Assembly (NCBI GenBank): GCA_041781135.1
Contig: JBHAZV010000037.1
Location: 1-19,087, forward strand
Reading direction: 5' to 3'
Length of the DNA stretch: 19,087 nt
Source of the DNA: JAUMXJ01 sp041781135
GTDB taxonomy: Bacteria; Bacillota; Clostridia; Peptostreptococcales; Acidaminobacteraceae
In this document: in pieces, positions 6,057 to 14,166 of the stretch
Position numbering within the stretch: the first letter of the stretch is position 1
Layout of the letters: every line of letters begins with the position of its first letter
The notes under the pieces: generated by a model
Databases searched by the model: none
Told to the model about the DNA's origin: nothing
What the model saw: the letters and a program-made list of their open reading frames with translations, nothing else
Program-made: the position numbers and the translations under genes

Positions 6057-6911
6057 TTGAAGTTTATTACATCAAAGAGCAATCAAATTGTTAAGCAACT
6101 TGCTCAAATGAAAAAAAACAGAAATAATGAGGAATTTTTTGTCGAGGGCGCGAGATATGTGCGCAGCGCGGCGGAGTATGGCTCATTGCCTGTTTTACTG
6201 GTGTGCGGCGAATATGCTTTGGGCACTGTATCAGAGATGGCGCTTGCCGGGGTAGATGTCGTGGTGCTTTCTGACGGGATTTTTTCGGAGATCTCTGATA
6301 CTGAGCATTCGCAGGGCGTGCTGGGCGTTTATAAACGCGGCGGTTTTTGTTCGTCAGTGTGCGGCGCGCGTTCATACGGCGATGAGAATCAGATTTCGAT
6401 CCGGCGCGATGCCGGCGGCCGCTGCAATAGAAATCACGGAGCTCGTATGGCGCTGGTTTTGGACGAGGTACAAGATCCTGGCAATGTAGGCGCGATTATC
6501 AGAACTGCAGACGCGGCAGGATACAGAGACATTTTTGTGGTGCGCGGCACTGCAGATCCATATTCGCCTAAGGCTACAAGGGCTTCTGCCGGCTCTGTTC
6601 TAAATGTACGGGTTCAAACCGGTACAAGGCGTGAAATTCTTGATTTTTTGAAGCAAAGCAAGTATAATATCTTGGTTACAGCGATTGGTGGGGCAGATTT
6701 CCGAGAATTCCGCGCCGATGAATTTGCACCCGCTGCACTCGTGCTCGGAAACGAAGCGCGGGGAGTGCATTCCGACTTTTTTGAAGCTGCGGATTACAAG
6801 GTCGGGATTCCGATTTACGGAGGGGCGGAGTCGCTGAATGTGGCAGTTGCGGCCGGAATACTGATTTATCATTTTAGGGGGTACGATGAAGGAAAAAATA
6901 ACCGAACTTAA
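6057..6911 (+). CDS. SpoU/TrmH-family RNA 2'-O-methyltransferase
   Basis: The SPOUT methyltransferase motifs are clear: VLDEVQDPGNVGAIIRTADAAG (motif 1), LVLGNEARGV (motif 2) and SLNVAVAAGILIY (motif 3), which form the trefoil knot that binds SAM. The N-terminal substrate-binding part begins KFITSKSNQIVKQLAQM. The start is TTG 6057, with AAGGGG at 6044-6049 placed 7 nt upstream; no ATG fits. Adjacency to pheST matches B. subtilis ysgA, so an rRNA 2'-O-methyltransferase is likely, but the target base is unknown. Between GVYKR and ALVLDEV there are about 36 residues (6339-6446), noticeably longer than usual and rich in Gly, Arg and Cys. The 3' end overlaps pheS by 26 nt. Confidence 0.9.
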   Translation: MKFITSKSNQIVKQLAQMKKNRNNEEFFVEGARYVRSAAEYGSLPVLLVCGEYALGTVSEMALAGVDVVVLSDGIFSEISDTEHSQGVLGVYKRGGFCSSVCGARSYGDENQISIRRDAGGRCNRNHGARMALVLDEVQDPGNVGAIIRTADAAGYRDIFVVRGTADPYSPKATRASAGSVLNVRVQTGTRREILDFLKQSKYNILVTAIGGADFREFRADEFAPAALVLGNEARGVHSDFFEAADYKVGIPIYGGAESLNVAVAAGILIYHFRGYDEGKNNRT

Positions 6912-7905
6912 AAATCTTGCGCTTAGCGAGATAGATGTCGCAAAAACATTGGAGGCAGCCGAGGAAATCAGGCTCAGGTTTTTGGGCAAAAAGGGCGAGC
7001 TTACCGCTATCCTTCGAAATATGAAGGATGTCTCGGCGGATGAAAAGCCTCTCATCGGAAAACTCGTCAATGAAGCGAAGGATGCGGTCGAGGGCGCGCT
7101 TTTGTCTCTCACCGAGAATATAAGGCGGGGGATTGTCGAGGCAAGGCTGAGAAGCGAAACTCTCGATATCACAGAACCGGCTAAAAAGCCGGCGCGCGGT
7201 CATATACATCCTCTTTCGCATACCTACAGAAAGATAGTGGAAATTTTTACTCAGATGGGCTTTTCGCTCTGTGACGGACCGCATATTGAAACTGTTTTTA
7301 ATAATTTTGACGCGCTCAATTCCCCGGCGGATCACCCTTCGCGCGCAATGACCGACACATTTTATTTTGACGAAAATACGCTTCTCAGAACTCACACTTC
7401 GCCGGTGCAGATCAGAGCTGCAAAGGGCAAGACTCCGCCGATAAGAGTTTTTTCTGTGGGCAGGGCTTTTAGGAACGATACTCCGGACCCGACGCATTCT
7501 CCGATATTTTATCAGGTAGAGGGGCTTGTGATAGACAGAGGCGTCAGGCTTACAGACCTGAAGGGCACGATTGAGCGCTTCTCCAAACTGATGTTTGGTG
7601 ATTCGACCAGAATCAAGTTCAGGCCGCACTATTTCCCTTTTACCGAGCCGAGCGGCGAAGTCGATGTTTCCTGTTTTAAGTGTGGCGGAAGCGGATGTCG
7701 CGTATGCGGCAATTCAGGCTGGATAGAAATTTTGGGTTGCGGTATGGTGCATCCAAAGGTGCTCGAAAATTGCGGCATCGACCCAGTAATATATTCGGGC
7801 TTTGCCTTCGGAATGGGGCTCGACCGCATAAATATGCTGAGCTACAGTGTTGACGATATCAGAGTTCTTTACGAAAATGACAAAAGAGTTTTGGGACAGT
7901 TTTAG
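6886..7905 (+). CDS. pheS: Phenylalanyl-tRNA synthetase alpha subunit
   Basis: PheS and PheT form the (alpha-beta)2 enzyme that charges tRNA-Phe. The 339-residue product has the N-terminal coiled-coil arm (residues 1-90), then the class II catalytic core. Motif 2 is FRNDTPDPTHSPIFYQVEGL (from residue 195) and motif 3 is GFAFGMGLDRI (residues 305-315). The Cys-rich CGGSGCRVC segment before GWIEILGCGMVHP is typical of the family. The ATG lies inside the end of the SpoU gene, with AGGGGG 4 nt upstream, so translation is probably coupled. No T-box leader is present, as there is no room for one. pheT follows after 12 nt. Confidence 0.96.
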   Translation: MKEKITELKNLALSEIDVAKTLEAAEEIRLRFLGKKGELTAILRNMKDVSADEKPLIGKLVNEAKDAVEGALLSLTENIRRGIVEARLRSETLDITEPAKKPARGHIHPLSHTYRKIVEIFTQMGFSLCDGPHIETVFNNFDALNSPADHPSRAMTDTFYFDENTLLRTHTSPVQIRAAKGKTPPIRVFSVGRAFRNDTPDPTHSPIFYQVEGLVIDRGVRLTDLKGTIERFSKLMFGDSTRIKFRPHYFPFTEPSGEVDVSCFKCGGSGCRVCGNSGWIEILGCGMVHPKVLENCGIDPVIYSGFAFGMGLDRINMLSYSVDDIRVLYENDKRVLGQF

Positions 7906-7917
7906 GATGGTGAAAAT

Positions 7918-10296
7918 ATGAGAGTACCTATTGAATGGCTTAAAGAATATGTGGATTTAGACGGCATAGATCAGTCCTCTTTTTTAGAGGGCATGATATT
8001 AAGCGGTTCCAATCTCGAACGCGCTTTCAATCCCACTAACGGAGTAACAAATGTCGTGGTGGGCAAAATCACAAAGATTACGCGCCACCCCGACGCCGAC
8101 AAGCTAAATGTGTGTACAATAGATGCCGGAAGTTCAGAACCGCTCCAGATAATAACGGCGGCGACCAATGTCGGCGAAGGCAAAATCATACCGGTATTTC
8201 TTGTAGGCGCGGTAACTGCAAGCGGCGACAAAATCAAAAAAGGCAAGCTAAGAGGCATGGATTCGTTCGGCATGCTCTGCTCTTTCAGTGAACTTGGATT
8301 TGAAGAAAGGGTAATCCCCCATGAATTTTCTGATGGGATACTGCTTCTTGATCCTGAGTTTGAGGACAGCATCGGCAGAAATGCCATAGAGGCTCTCGGT
8401 ATGTCGCATGATACTATCGAATTCGAAATAACGCCGAACAGGCCTGATTGTCTGAGCATCGTCGGAATAGCTCGCGAGGCTGCGGCAACTTTCGGGCGCA
8501 AACTGAAATATTCCGAGAAAAATTTGTCGGAGGTATTCAAAGTTTCAAATTCGCTTGGAATGCTCGGTGTTAAAATTTCGTCAAAATTTTGCGACAGGTA
8601 TATCGCGCTTTCACTTGAGCGCGCAAATGTGCGCAGATCGCCTTTTTGGCTTGGTCTTAGGCTTATGAATGCAGGAATAAGACCTATAAATAACATTGTA
8701 GATATTACAAATTATATAAATATTGAACTTGGTCAGCCGATTCATGCGTTTGACCGCTCAAAGATAGTTGGAGATATTGAGATTAGGCAGGCGAAGGACG
8801 GTGAAGAAGTTGTGACTTTAGATGGCGAGAAGCGCGTGCTGACATCTGAGGATCTGTTGATTACAGACAGCGAGAAACCGCTTGCAATTGCAGGCGTTAT
8901 GGGTCTTTTGAACTCCGAAATTACTGAGGATACGACTGAGGTTGTGTTTGAAATCGCGGCATTTGATAAATCGGCGATAAGGGCTACCTCGAAGCGTCTT
9001 GGGCTGAGGAGCGAGTCGTCGAGCAGGTTTGAGAAAGGTATTTCAGTGAATGCGCCGGAGCTTGCAGCAGTTAGGATAGCGGAGCTTGTAAAGCAGCTCG
9101 GCGCAGGCGTTATGTCGCCGTCGGCATGCGATGTTCATGGCGAAAGGTTTGATGAGCTTTCTGCGCAGTTCAAAGTGCCGTTTGATGAAGAATACATCAG
9201 AGATTTGATAGGCGTTGAAGTGGACGCGCATGCAGAATTGGCGAAGTTAGGCATTGCAGTAAATGCAGATAACGAGGCGCTGATTCCGCATTACAGGCTT
9301 GATCTCCGCATAAAGGTGGATCTTGTCGAGGAGGTCGCGCGTATGTATGGTTATGATAGGCTGCCATGTACCGATCTTAAGCACAGCGAGTCGGGCAGGA
9401 TTGCCCCTATGCAGAAATTGCAGCTTGCTGCAGCAGACGCGATGGTCGGAATGGGCATAGACGAGATTTTGACATATTCTTTTATTTCGCCTGCAAGAGA
9501 GCAGGAGGTTCTCGGTCATTCGGGCTCGCTCCGGCTGCTGAATCCCCTGGGAGAAGAATATTCTGTGATGAGAACTTCGCTTCTTCCGAATATGCTCGAT
9601 GTTGTGGGAAGAAACATCAGAAGGAAAAACGAGGAGATTGCTTTCTTTGAAATAGGCAGGATTTATGATGCCGAAAAAAATGAAGAGGGGCTTCCGTGCG
9701 AGATGGATATGCTCTGCAGCGCATTGTGTAGAAAAAACGATGATTTTTATACTGCAAAGGGTACGGTTGAAGTCCTGCTTGCCTCTCTTGGATATTCAAA
9801 TTACTCATTCGAACGCGAAGATGTAGTTTCATATCTGCATCCCGGCAGGGCGGCAAGAATATTTGTAGGCGATGTACTCGTAGGGAGGTTCGGCGAGCTG
9901 CATCCGGTGCTTGCTGCAAAAGAGGGTCTTAAGAATATTTACATAATCGAAATATCTTTTGACTGGCTGCTTTCTGTGGGTGAGGGCGAAATAGTATATT
10001 CTCCTGTTTCAATGTATCCGGCAGTTGAGCGCGACGCGGCTTTTATCGTGGAAGAGGCGATAACTTCTGGCGATATAGAAGATGCAATCAGAAAGTCTGT
10101 CAAAGGGCTTTTAGAGGAAGTTAAGCTCTTTGACGTTTATCGTGATTCTAAGCTCGGCGAGGGCAAAAAATCCATGGCATATTCCATGAAATTCCGCACA
10201 GACAGGACATTAGCGGAGGACGAGGTGGAAAAACTGTTCAGAAAGGCGATAAAAGCCGTGGAGTTTAACTGCGGGGCGGTGCTCAGAGACAGTTAA
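7918..10296 (+). CDS. pheT: Phenylalanyl-tRNA synthetase beta subunit
   Basis: The 792-residue product has the full domain set of bacterial PheT. After the N-terminal MRVPIEWLKEYVD comes the tRNA-binding OB domain (about residues 40-150, VVVGKITKITRHPDADKLNV). The B3/B4 editing domain follows (PNRPDCLSIVGIAREAA region through ELGQPIHAFD), then the B5 domain, a catalytic-like core (VRRKNEEIAFFEIG-type strand), and the C-terminal ferredoxin-like anticodon-binding domain (YPAVERDAAFIVEE to the end). Length and order are normal and no interruption is visible. It is co-transcribed with pheS. Confidence 0.96.
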   Translation: MRVPIEWLKEYVDLDGIDQSSFLEGMILSGSNLERAFNPTNGVTNVVVGKITKITRHPDADKLNVCTIDAGSSEPLQIITAATNVGEGKIIPVFLVGAVTASGDKIKKGKLRGMDSFGMLCSFSELGFEERVIPHEFSDGILLLDPEFEDSIGRNAIEALGMSHDTIEFEITPNRPDCLSIVGIAREAAATFGRKLKYSEKNLSEVFKVSNSLGMLGVKISSKFCDRYIALSLERANVRRSPFWLGLRLMNAGIRPINNIVDITNYINIELGQPIHAFDRSKIVGDIEIRQAKDGEEVVTLDGEKRVLTSEDLLITDSEKPLAIAGVMGLLNSEITEDTTEVVFEIAAFDKSAIRATSKRLGLRSESSSRFEKGISVNAPELAAVRIAELVKQLGAGVMSPSACDVHGERFDELSAQFKVPFDEEYIRDLIGVEVDAHAELAKLGIAVNADNEALIPHYRLDLRIKVDLVEEVARMYGYDRLPCTDLKHSESGRIAPMQKLQLAAADAMVGMGIDEILTYSFISPAREQEVLGHSGSLRLLNPLGEEYSVMRTSLLPNMLDVVGRNIRRKNEEIAFFEIGRIYDAEKNEEGLPCEMDMLCSALCRKNDDFYTAKGTVEVLLASLGYSNYSFEREDVVSYLHPGRAARIFVGDVLVGRFGELHPVLAAKEGLKNIYIIEISFDWLLSVGEGEIVYSPVSMYPAVERDAAFIVEEAITSGDIEDAIRKSVKGLLEEVKLFDVYRDSKLGEGKKSMAYSMKFRTDRTLAEDEVEKLFRKAIKAVEFNCGAVLRDS

Positions 10297-10352
10297 GCGC
10301 GCATGATGATAATTAAGAATAAAGAAAAGACACCGAGGAGTTAGTGAAGTAA

Positions 10353-11978
10353 ATGATACAAGTATCTGAGCTGGGCGTATATTTCCCAGATAAAAAATTG
10401 TTTGACGAGGTCAATCTCAAGTTTACTAAGGGTAATTGCTATGGCATTATAGGCGCAAACGGCGCCGGAAAATCGACATTCTTAAAAATCCTTTCAGGAG
10501 AAAGGGAGGCAAGCAAGGGCGAGGTATTTGTCACACCCGGCGAGCGAATGGCGGTGCTGAAGCAGAACCAGTTTGAGTTTGATGCATATAGCGTTATGGA
10601 TACTGTAATTATGGGTTATCCAAGGCTCTACGAGGTTATGAAGGCAAAGGATGCTCTTTATGCAAAGGAGGATTTTTCGGAAGAAGACGGAATGAAAGCC
10701 GCCGAGCTTGAGGGCGAATTTGCGGAAATGGACGGTTGGGAGGCGGAGAGCAATGTAGAAAAGCTGCTGAATGGCCTCGGGGTCGACAGTTCTAATTTTT
10801 ACAAGAAGATGGCGGATGTAGATCCGGGCGATAAAGTTAAGGTGCTTTTGGCGCAGTCGCTTTTTGGAAATCCGGACATACTTCTGATGGACGAGCCTAC
10901 AAATAACCTTGACTTTAGAGCGGTAAGGTGGCTTGGCGAGTTTTTGATAGAGTATGAAAATACCGTAATAGTCGTGTCGCATGACAGGCATTTTTTGAAT
11001 ACTGTTTGCACTCATATGGTTGACTTTGACTATGGTCGAGCGAAGATGTTTGTAGGTAACTACGATTTCTGGTATGAGTCGAGCCAGCTGATGACGAGGC
11101 TGTTAAAGGAGCAAAATAAGAAGAAAGAAGAAAAAATTAAGGAACTTCAGGATTTTATAGCAAGGTTCAGCTCGAATGCAAGCAAGGCAAAACAGGCGAC
11201 TTCGCGAAAGAAAATGCTCGAAAAAATCAATATAGAGGAACTTGTACCATCTTCGAGGCGCTATCCCTTTGTGGGATTTACGCCGGCGAGGGAGGCAGGC
11301 AAGGAGCTGCTGACGGTTGAGGGTCTTACCAAGACTGTAAGCGGAGAAAAGGTGCTCGATAATGTAACTTTTACTATAAACAAGGGTGACAAAGTCGTCA
11401 TAATGAGCCGAAACGATATGTCCAAGACGACACTGCTCAAGATTTTGGCGGGAGAGATGGAGCCTGACAGCGGCATGGTAAGATGGGGCGTTACGACTTC
11501 AAGAAGCTATCTTCCAAGGGATAACTCAGAGTATTTTGAGGGGGTTGACCTAAATCTTGTCGATTGGCTCAGGCAGTATTCCGAGGAAAAAATGGAGAGT
11601 TTTATTCGCGGTTTTCTCGGCAGGATGCTTTTTTCGGGAGATGAGCCGCTGAAAAAGGCAAATGTCCTGTCCGGAGGAGAGAAGATGAGATGTATGTTTT
11701 CGAGGATGATGCTTTCGAATGCAAATGTACTGCTGTTTGACGATCCTACAAACCATCTCGATCTTGAAACAATCGAATCTGTGAACAACGGACTGATTGC
11801 ATTTACAGGAACTATAATTTTTACTTCACACGACCATAAGTTTATAGAGACGATTGCAAATAGGATTATCGAGCTGACTCCGAGCGGAATATTTGACAAG
11901 AGCATGGATTTTGACGATTTCCTTGAAAGCGAGGAAATACAAGCAAGAATCGATGAAATGTACAGTGCGGGGGCGTAG
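10353..11978 (+). CDS. ABC-F family ATPase (YbiT/YkpA-like)
   Basis: Two ATP-binding domains on one chain without membrane segments define ABC-F proteins, which act on ribosomes. Domain 1 has Walker A GANGAGKST (34-42) and Walker B LLMDEPTNNLD (177 on), but its signature is degenerate: DPGDK replaces LSGGE. A charged linker follows (KEQNKKKEEKIKEL). Domain 2 has a normal LSGGE (439-443), but its Walker A region reads SRNDMSKTT (K358), lacking the usual glycines, and Walker B reads LLFDDPTNHLD with Asp 464 in place of catalytic Glu. Similar departures occur, from memory, in the YbiT/YkpA subgroup. It is more likely a translation factor than a drug-resistance protein. It starts 56 nt after pheT and ends 3 nt before murT. 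Confidence 0.88.
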   Translation: MIQVSELGVYFPDKKLFDEVNLKFTKGNCYGIIGANGAGKSTFLKILSGEREASKGEVFVTPGERMAVLKQNQFEFDAYSVMDTVIMGYPRLYEVMKAKDALYAKEDFSEEDGMKAAELEGEFAEMDGWEAESNVEKLLNGLGVDSSNFYKKMADVDPGDKVKVLLAQSLFGNPDILLMDEPTNNLDFRAVRWLGEFLIEYENTVIVVSHDRHFLNTVCTHMVDFDYGRAKMFVGNYDFWYESSQLMTRLLKEQNKKKEEKIKELQDFIARFSSNASKAKQATSRKKMLEKINIEELVPSSRRYPFVGFTPAREAGKELLTVEGLTKTVSGEKVLDNVTFTINKGDKVVIMSRNDMSKTTLLKILAGEMEPDSGMVRWGVTTSRSYLPRDNSEYFEGVDLNLVDWLRQYSEEKMESFIRGFLGRMLFSGDEPLKKANVLSGGEKMRCMFSRMMLSNANVLLFDDPTNHLDLETIESVNNGLIAFTGTIIFTSHDHKFIETIANRIIELTPSGIFDKSMDFDDFLESEEIQARIDEMYSAGA

Positions 11979-11981
11979 TTT

Positions 11982-13340
11982 GTGCGTGACTTTTTGGCTG
12001 TCTGTATTTGTCATTTAGCGCGTTTTTTTATACGCCTTCTCGGACGCAACGGAGGCACAATGCCGGGCGAACTTGCGCTGAAGGTTTCGCCCGATATTTT
12101 GAAGCGCCTTAAATATCCGGATATCTATATAGCAGTTACCGGAACTAACGGAAAGACGAGCACAACTGGTATGATTCGCACTGTCTTTGAAAATGCAGGC
12201 TACAGAGTGGTGAGCAATATTTATGGCGATAATCTGATCTTTGGCGCAGCGACGGCGATCCTTGCTGCAACAGGTTTTGACAGGCGCGTAAATTGTGATG
12301 CCGTTGTGCTGGAGTTTGACGAAATGACGCTTGGCAGGAAGTTTGAGCATTTGTTTCCTACTGATGTGGTAATCACCAATTTTTTTAGAGATCAGCTCGA
12401 CAGATGCGGAGAGACTGCGGCTGTTATAGAAGCTGTCAGCGGCGCTCTGGCTGATTTCAAGGGAAGATTGTTTATAAATGCAGACGACCCGATGCTCTAT
12501 TCATTTTGGGGCGGAAGCGGCAGTGTGGCTCGAAAGTATGAAATAGTGAGGTACGGTCTTTCGGAGAACAGGTATTCTGTTTCGAATGCAGGTAATATTG
12601 AAGCTGCAGAGGGCAGGTTTTGTCCGGTTTGCAGCCACAGATTATCTTACAAATTTTATCAATACTCTCATATTGGCGATTATTATTGTGAAAAGTGCGG
12701 ATTTTCGCGCGTTGCTCCGGATTTTATCGGAAGTCTGGATGACATCGATCATTTATTGATGGACGGTTCGGATTACGGGGTGCGCGACGGCGGGCTTTAC
12801 CATTATTACAATGAGGTTGTTGCCATTGCGGTTGCTTTGGCTCACGGCATCGGCTATAAGAACATAGTATCCGGACTTTCGGAGTACAAAACAGGCGCCG
12901 GAAGAATGGAGCAGATTGGGAATGTGCTGCTTAATCTCGTAAAAAATCCGACAGGGCTCAATCAAGTGCTGAGGTATATAAGACGCGCGGAAGCTGAGCG
13001 CTGTTTAGGCGAAGGCTGCGATGGCGGCGTAAATAGCAGCTGCCGTGAAGGCGGTGTAAGCGACCGCGCGCTGCTTTTTGTGTTAAATGATAACAGAGTG
13101 GATGGAACAGATGTCTCGTGGATATGGGATGCTGATATAGAATCGCTCGGAATCAGGAAAATTATTTGCAGCGGTTTGCGCGCTTATGATATGGCGCTGA
13201 GGTTTAAGTATTCCGGCGAAGATTTTGATATAGAGGTCATTGAGGATATCGGCGCTGCTGCAAAACGTCTCAAGGAGTTTGGAGGTTATGCGCTTTCGAC
13301 GTATTCATCGCTTGTTGTCACGAGGGGGCATTTGAAATGA
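11982..13340 (+). CDS. murT: Lipid II isoglutaminyl synthase, MurT subunit
   Basis: MurT uses ATP to activate the D-Glu carboxyl of lipid II, and GatD supplies ammonia. The 452-residue Mur-ligase-like protein has the ATP-binding loop TGTNGKTS (53-60), a zinc-ribbon with C214/C217 and C236/C239 (CPVC, CEKC), and the C-terminal DUF1727 region (NVLLNLVKNPTGLNQVL and DGTDVSWIWDAD). The start is GTG, 3 nt after the ABC-F stop, with GGGGGCG upstream. The stop overlaps the gatD start (ATGA), which fits the two-subunit complex. Between VLRYI and ALLFVLNDN there are about 30 residues (12981-13070), rich in Gly and Cys. Homologues I recall have roughly ten, so this is a probable insertion. Confidence 0.93.
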   Translation: MRDFLAVCICHLARFFIRLLGRNGGTMPGELALKVSPDILKRLKYPDIYIAVTGTNGKTSTTGMIRTVFENAGYRVVSNIYGDNLIFGAATAILAATGFDRRVNCDAVVLEFDEMTLGRKFEHLFPTDVVITNFFRDQLDRCGETAAVIEAVSGALADFKGRLFINADDPMLYSFWGGSGSVARKYEIVRYGLSENRYSVSNAGNIEAAEGRFCPVCSHRLSYKFYQYSHIGDYYCEKCGFSRVAPDFIGSLDDIDHLLMDGSDYGVRDGGLYHYYNEVVAIAVALAHGIGYKNIVSGLSEYKTGAGRMEQIGNVLLNLVKNPTGLNQVLRYIRRAEAERCLGEGCDGGVNSSCREGGVSDRALLFVLNDNRVDGTDVSWIWDADIESLGIRKIICSGLRAYDMALRFKYSGEDFDIEVIEDIGAAAKRLKEFGGYALSTYSSLVVTRGHLK

Positions 13341-14137
13341 AAAAGATAAAATTGCTCCATATGTATCACGATATACTCGATTTGTATGGCGACAGAGGAA
13401 ATATCGCTTCGTTCGTGTACAGGTCGCGCGCGCGCGGCATACAGGTGGAGGTAGAGCGGTGTACTCTCGGTGAAGCGCGCCGTATAGCAGATTACGATAT
13501 TGTATTTATGGGCGGAGGCGCGGATAAGGAGCAGTCGATTATAATAGGCGATCTCATTGGCAGAAAAAACGATTTCAAAGACGCAATAGCGAACGGCACT
13601 CAGTTTTTGCTGATATGCGGGGCTTACCAGCTTTTTGGTATGTACTATGTAGATGCTTCCGGACACAGGCTTGAAGGGCTTGGACTTGGCGAATATCATA
13701 CTGTATCGTCAGCATCGGCGCTGCATGGCAGTCGGTCCGATGCTGAAGCGCATATGGCTGAAGCGCGTATGCCGATGCGTACATCACTCGACCGCGCCGG
13801 AAGCAATCGCTGTATAGGCAATATTTTGATAGAGGCGGAAATAGGCGGAGAACGCATCGATATAATCGGTTTTGAAAATCATGGCGGTCAGACTCATGGA
13901 GTGGAAAGCCCGCTCGGCAGAGTTATACGCGGTTTTGGCAACAATTTTGAGTCGGGCTTTGAGGGATACCGCAATGGCAGGATTATCGGGACTTATATGC
14001 ATGGTCCGCTTCTTCCGAAAAATCCCCGTCTGACAGATTATTTTATAAGCACCGCAATAGGGGAGAGGCTTTCGCCTCTCGATGACAGTATTGAAAATGC
14101 GGCGTTTGAAACCGTAAAGCGAAGGTTGCTCGGATAG
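13337..14137 (+). CDS. gatD: Lipid II isoglutaminyl synthase, GatD glutamine amidotransferase subunit
   Basis: GatD hydrolyses glutamine and channels ammonia to MurT. Class I amidotransferase features are the nucleophile C94 in LLICGAYQLFG and H222 in TYMHGPLLPKNP. Other typical segments are HMYHDILDLYGDRGN, MGGGADKEQ and FENHGGQT. S. aureus GatD uses Cys94 and, as I recall, His189. The cysteine number agrees while the histidine is 33 residues later, which places an insertion between them, in the Ala/Arg/Ser-rich segment encoded at about 13701-13811. The product is 266 residues, longer than the roughly 240 expected. The ATG overlaps the murT stop by 4 nt. Confidence 0.94.
   Translation: MKKIKLLHMYHDILDLYGDRGNIASFVYRSRARGIQVEVERCTLGEARRIADYDIVFMGGGADKEQSIIIGDLIGRKNDFKDAIANGTQFLLICGAYQLFGMYYVDASGHRLEGLGLGEYHTVSSASALHGSRSDAEAHMAEARMPMRTSLDRAGSNRCIGNILIEAEIGGERIDIIGFENHGGQTHGVESPLGRVIRGFGNNFESGFEGYRNGRIIGTYMHGPLLPKNPRLTDYFISTAIGERLSPLDDSIENAAFETVKRRLLG
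13709..13746 (+). repeat. Perfect 10-bp inverted repeat inside gatD
   Basis: TCAGCATCGG (13709-13718) and CCGATGCTGA (13737-13746) are perfect inverted copies around an 18-nt centre. The centre itself contains a small stem CTGC/GCAG (13721-13724 with 13728-13731). It lies in the extra segment of gatD and would form a strong mRNA or cruciform hairpin. Confidence 0.7.
13742..13771 (+). repeat. 15-bp tandem repeat inside gatD
   Basis: GCTGAAGCGCATATG (13742-13756) is followed at once by GCTGAAGCGCGTATG (13757-13771), identical at 14 of 15 bases. It encodes AEAHM then AEARM. The period is a multiple of three, so the frame is kept. It overlaps the right arm of the inverted repeat and lies in the same inserted segment. 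Confidence 0.8.
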
Positions 14138-14166
14138 CGTGCCGTGCGGATAATACGCCGGGGCGA

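Noticed and set aside
6874..7629. Long open frame on the minus strand opposite pheS (251 codons), and a similar one opposite pheT at 7971-8696
   Set aside because: They lie antisense to highly conserved genes, have no ribosome sites and no recognisable motifs.
14138..14166. Bidirectional terminator between gatD and the SLH gene
   Set aside because: The 29-nt gap has no stem with T-runs on either strand.
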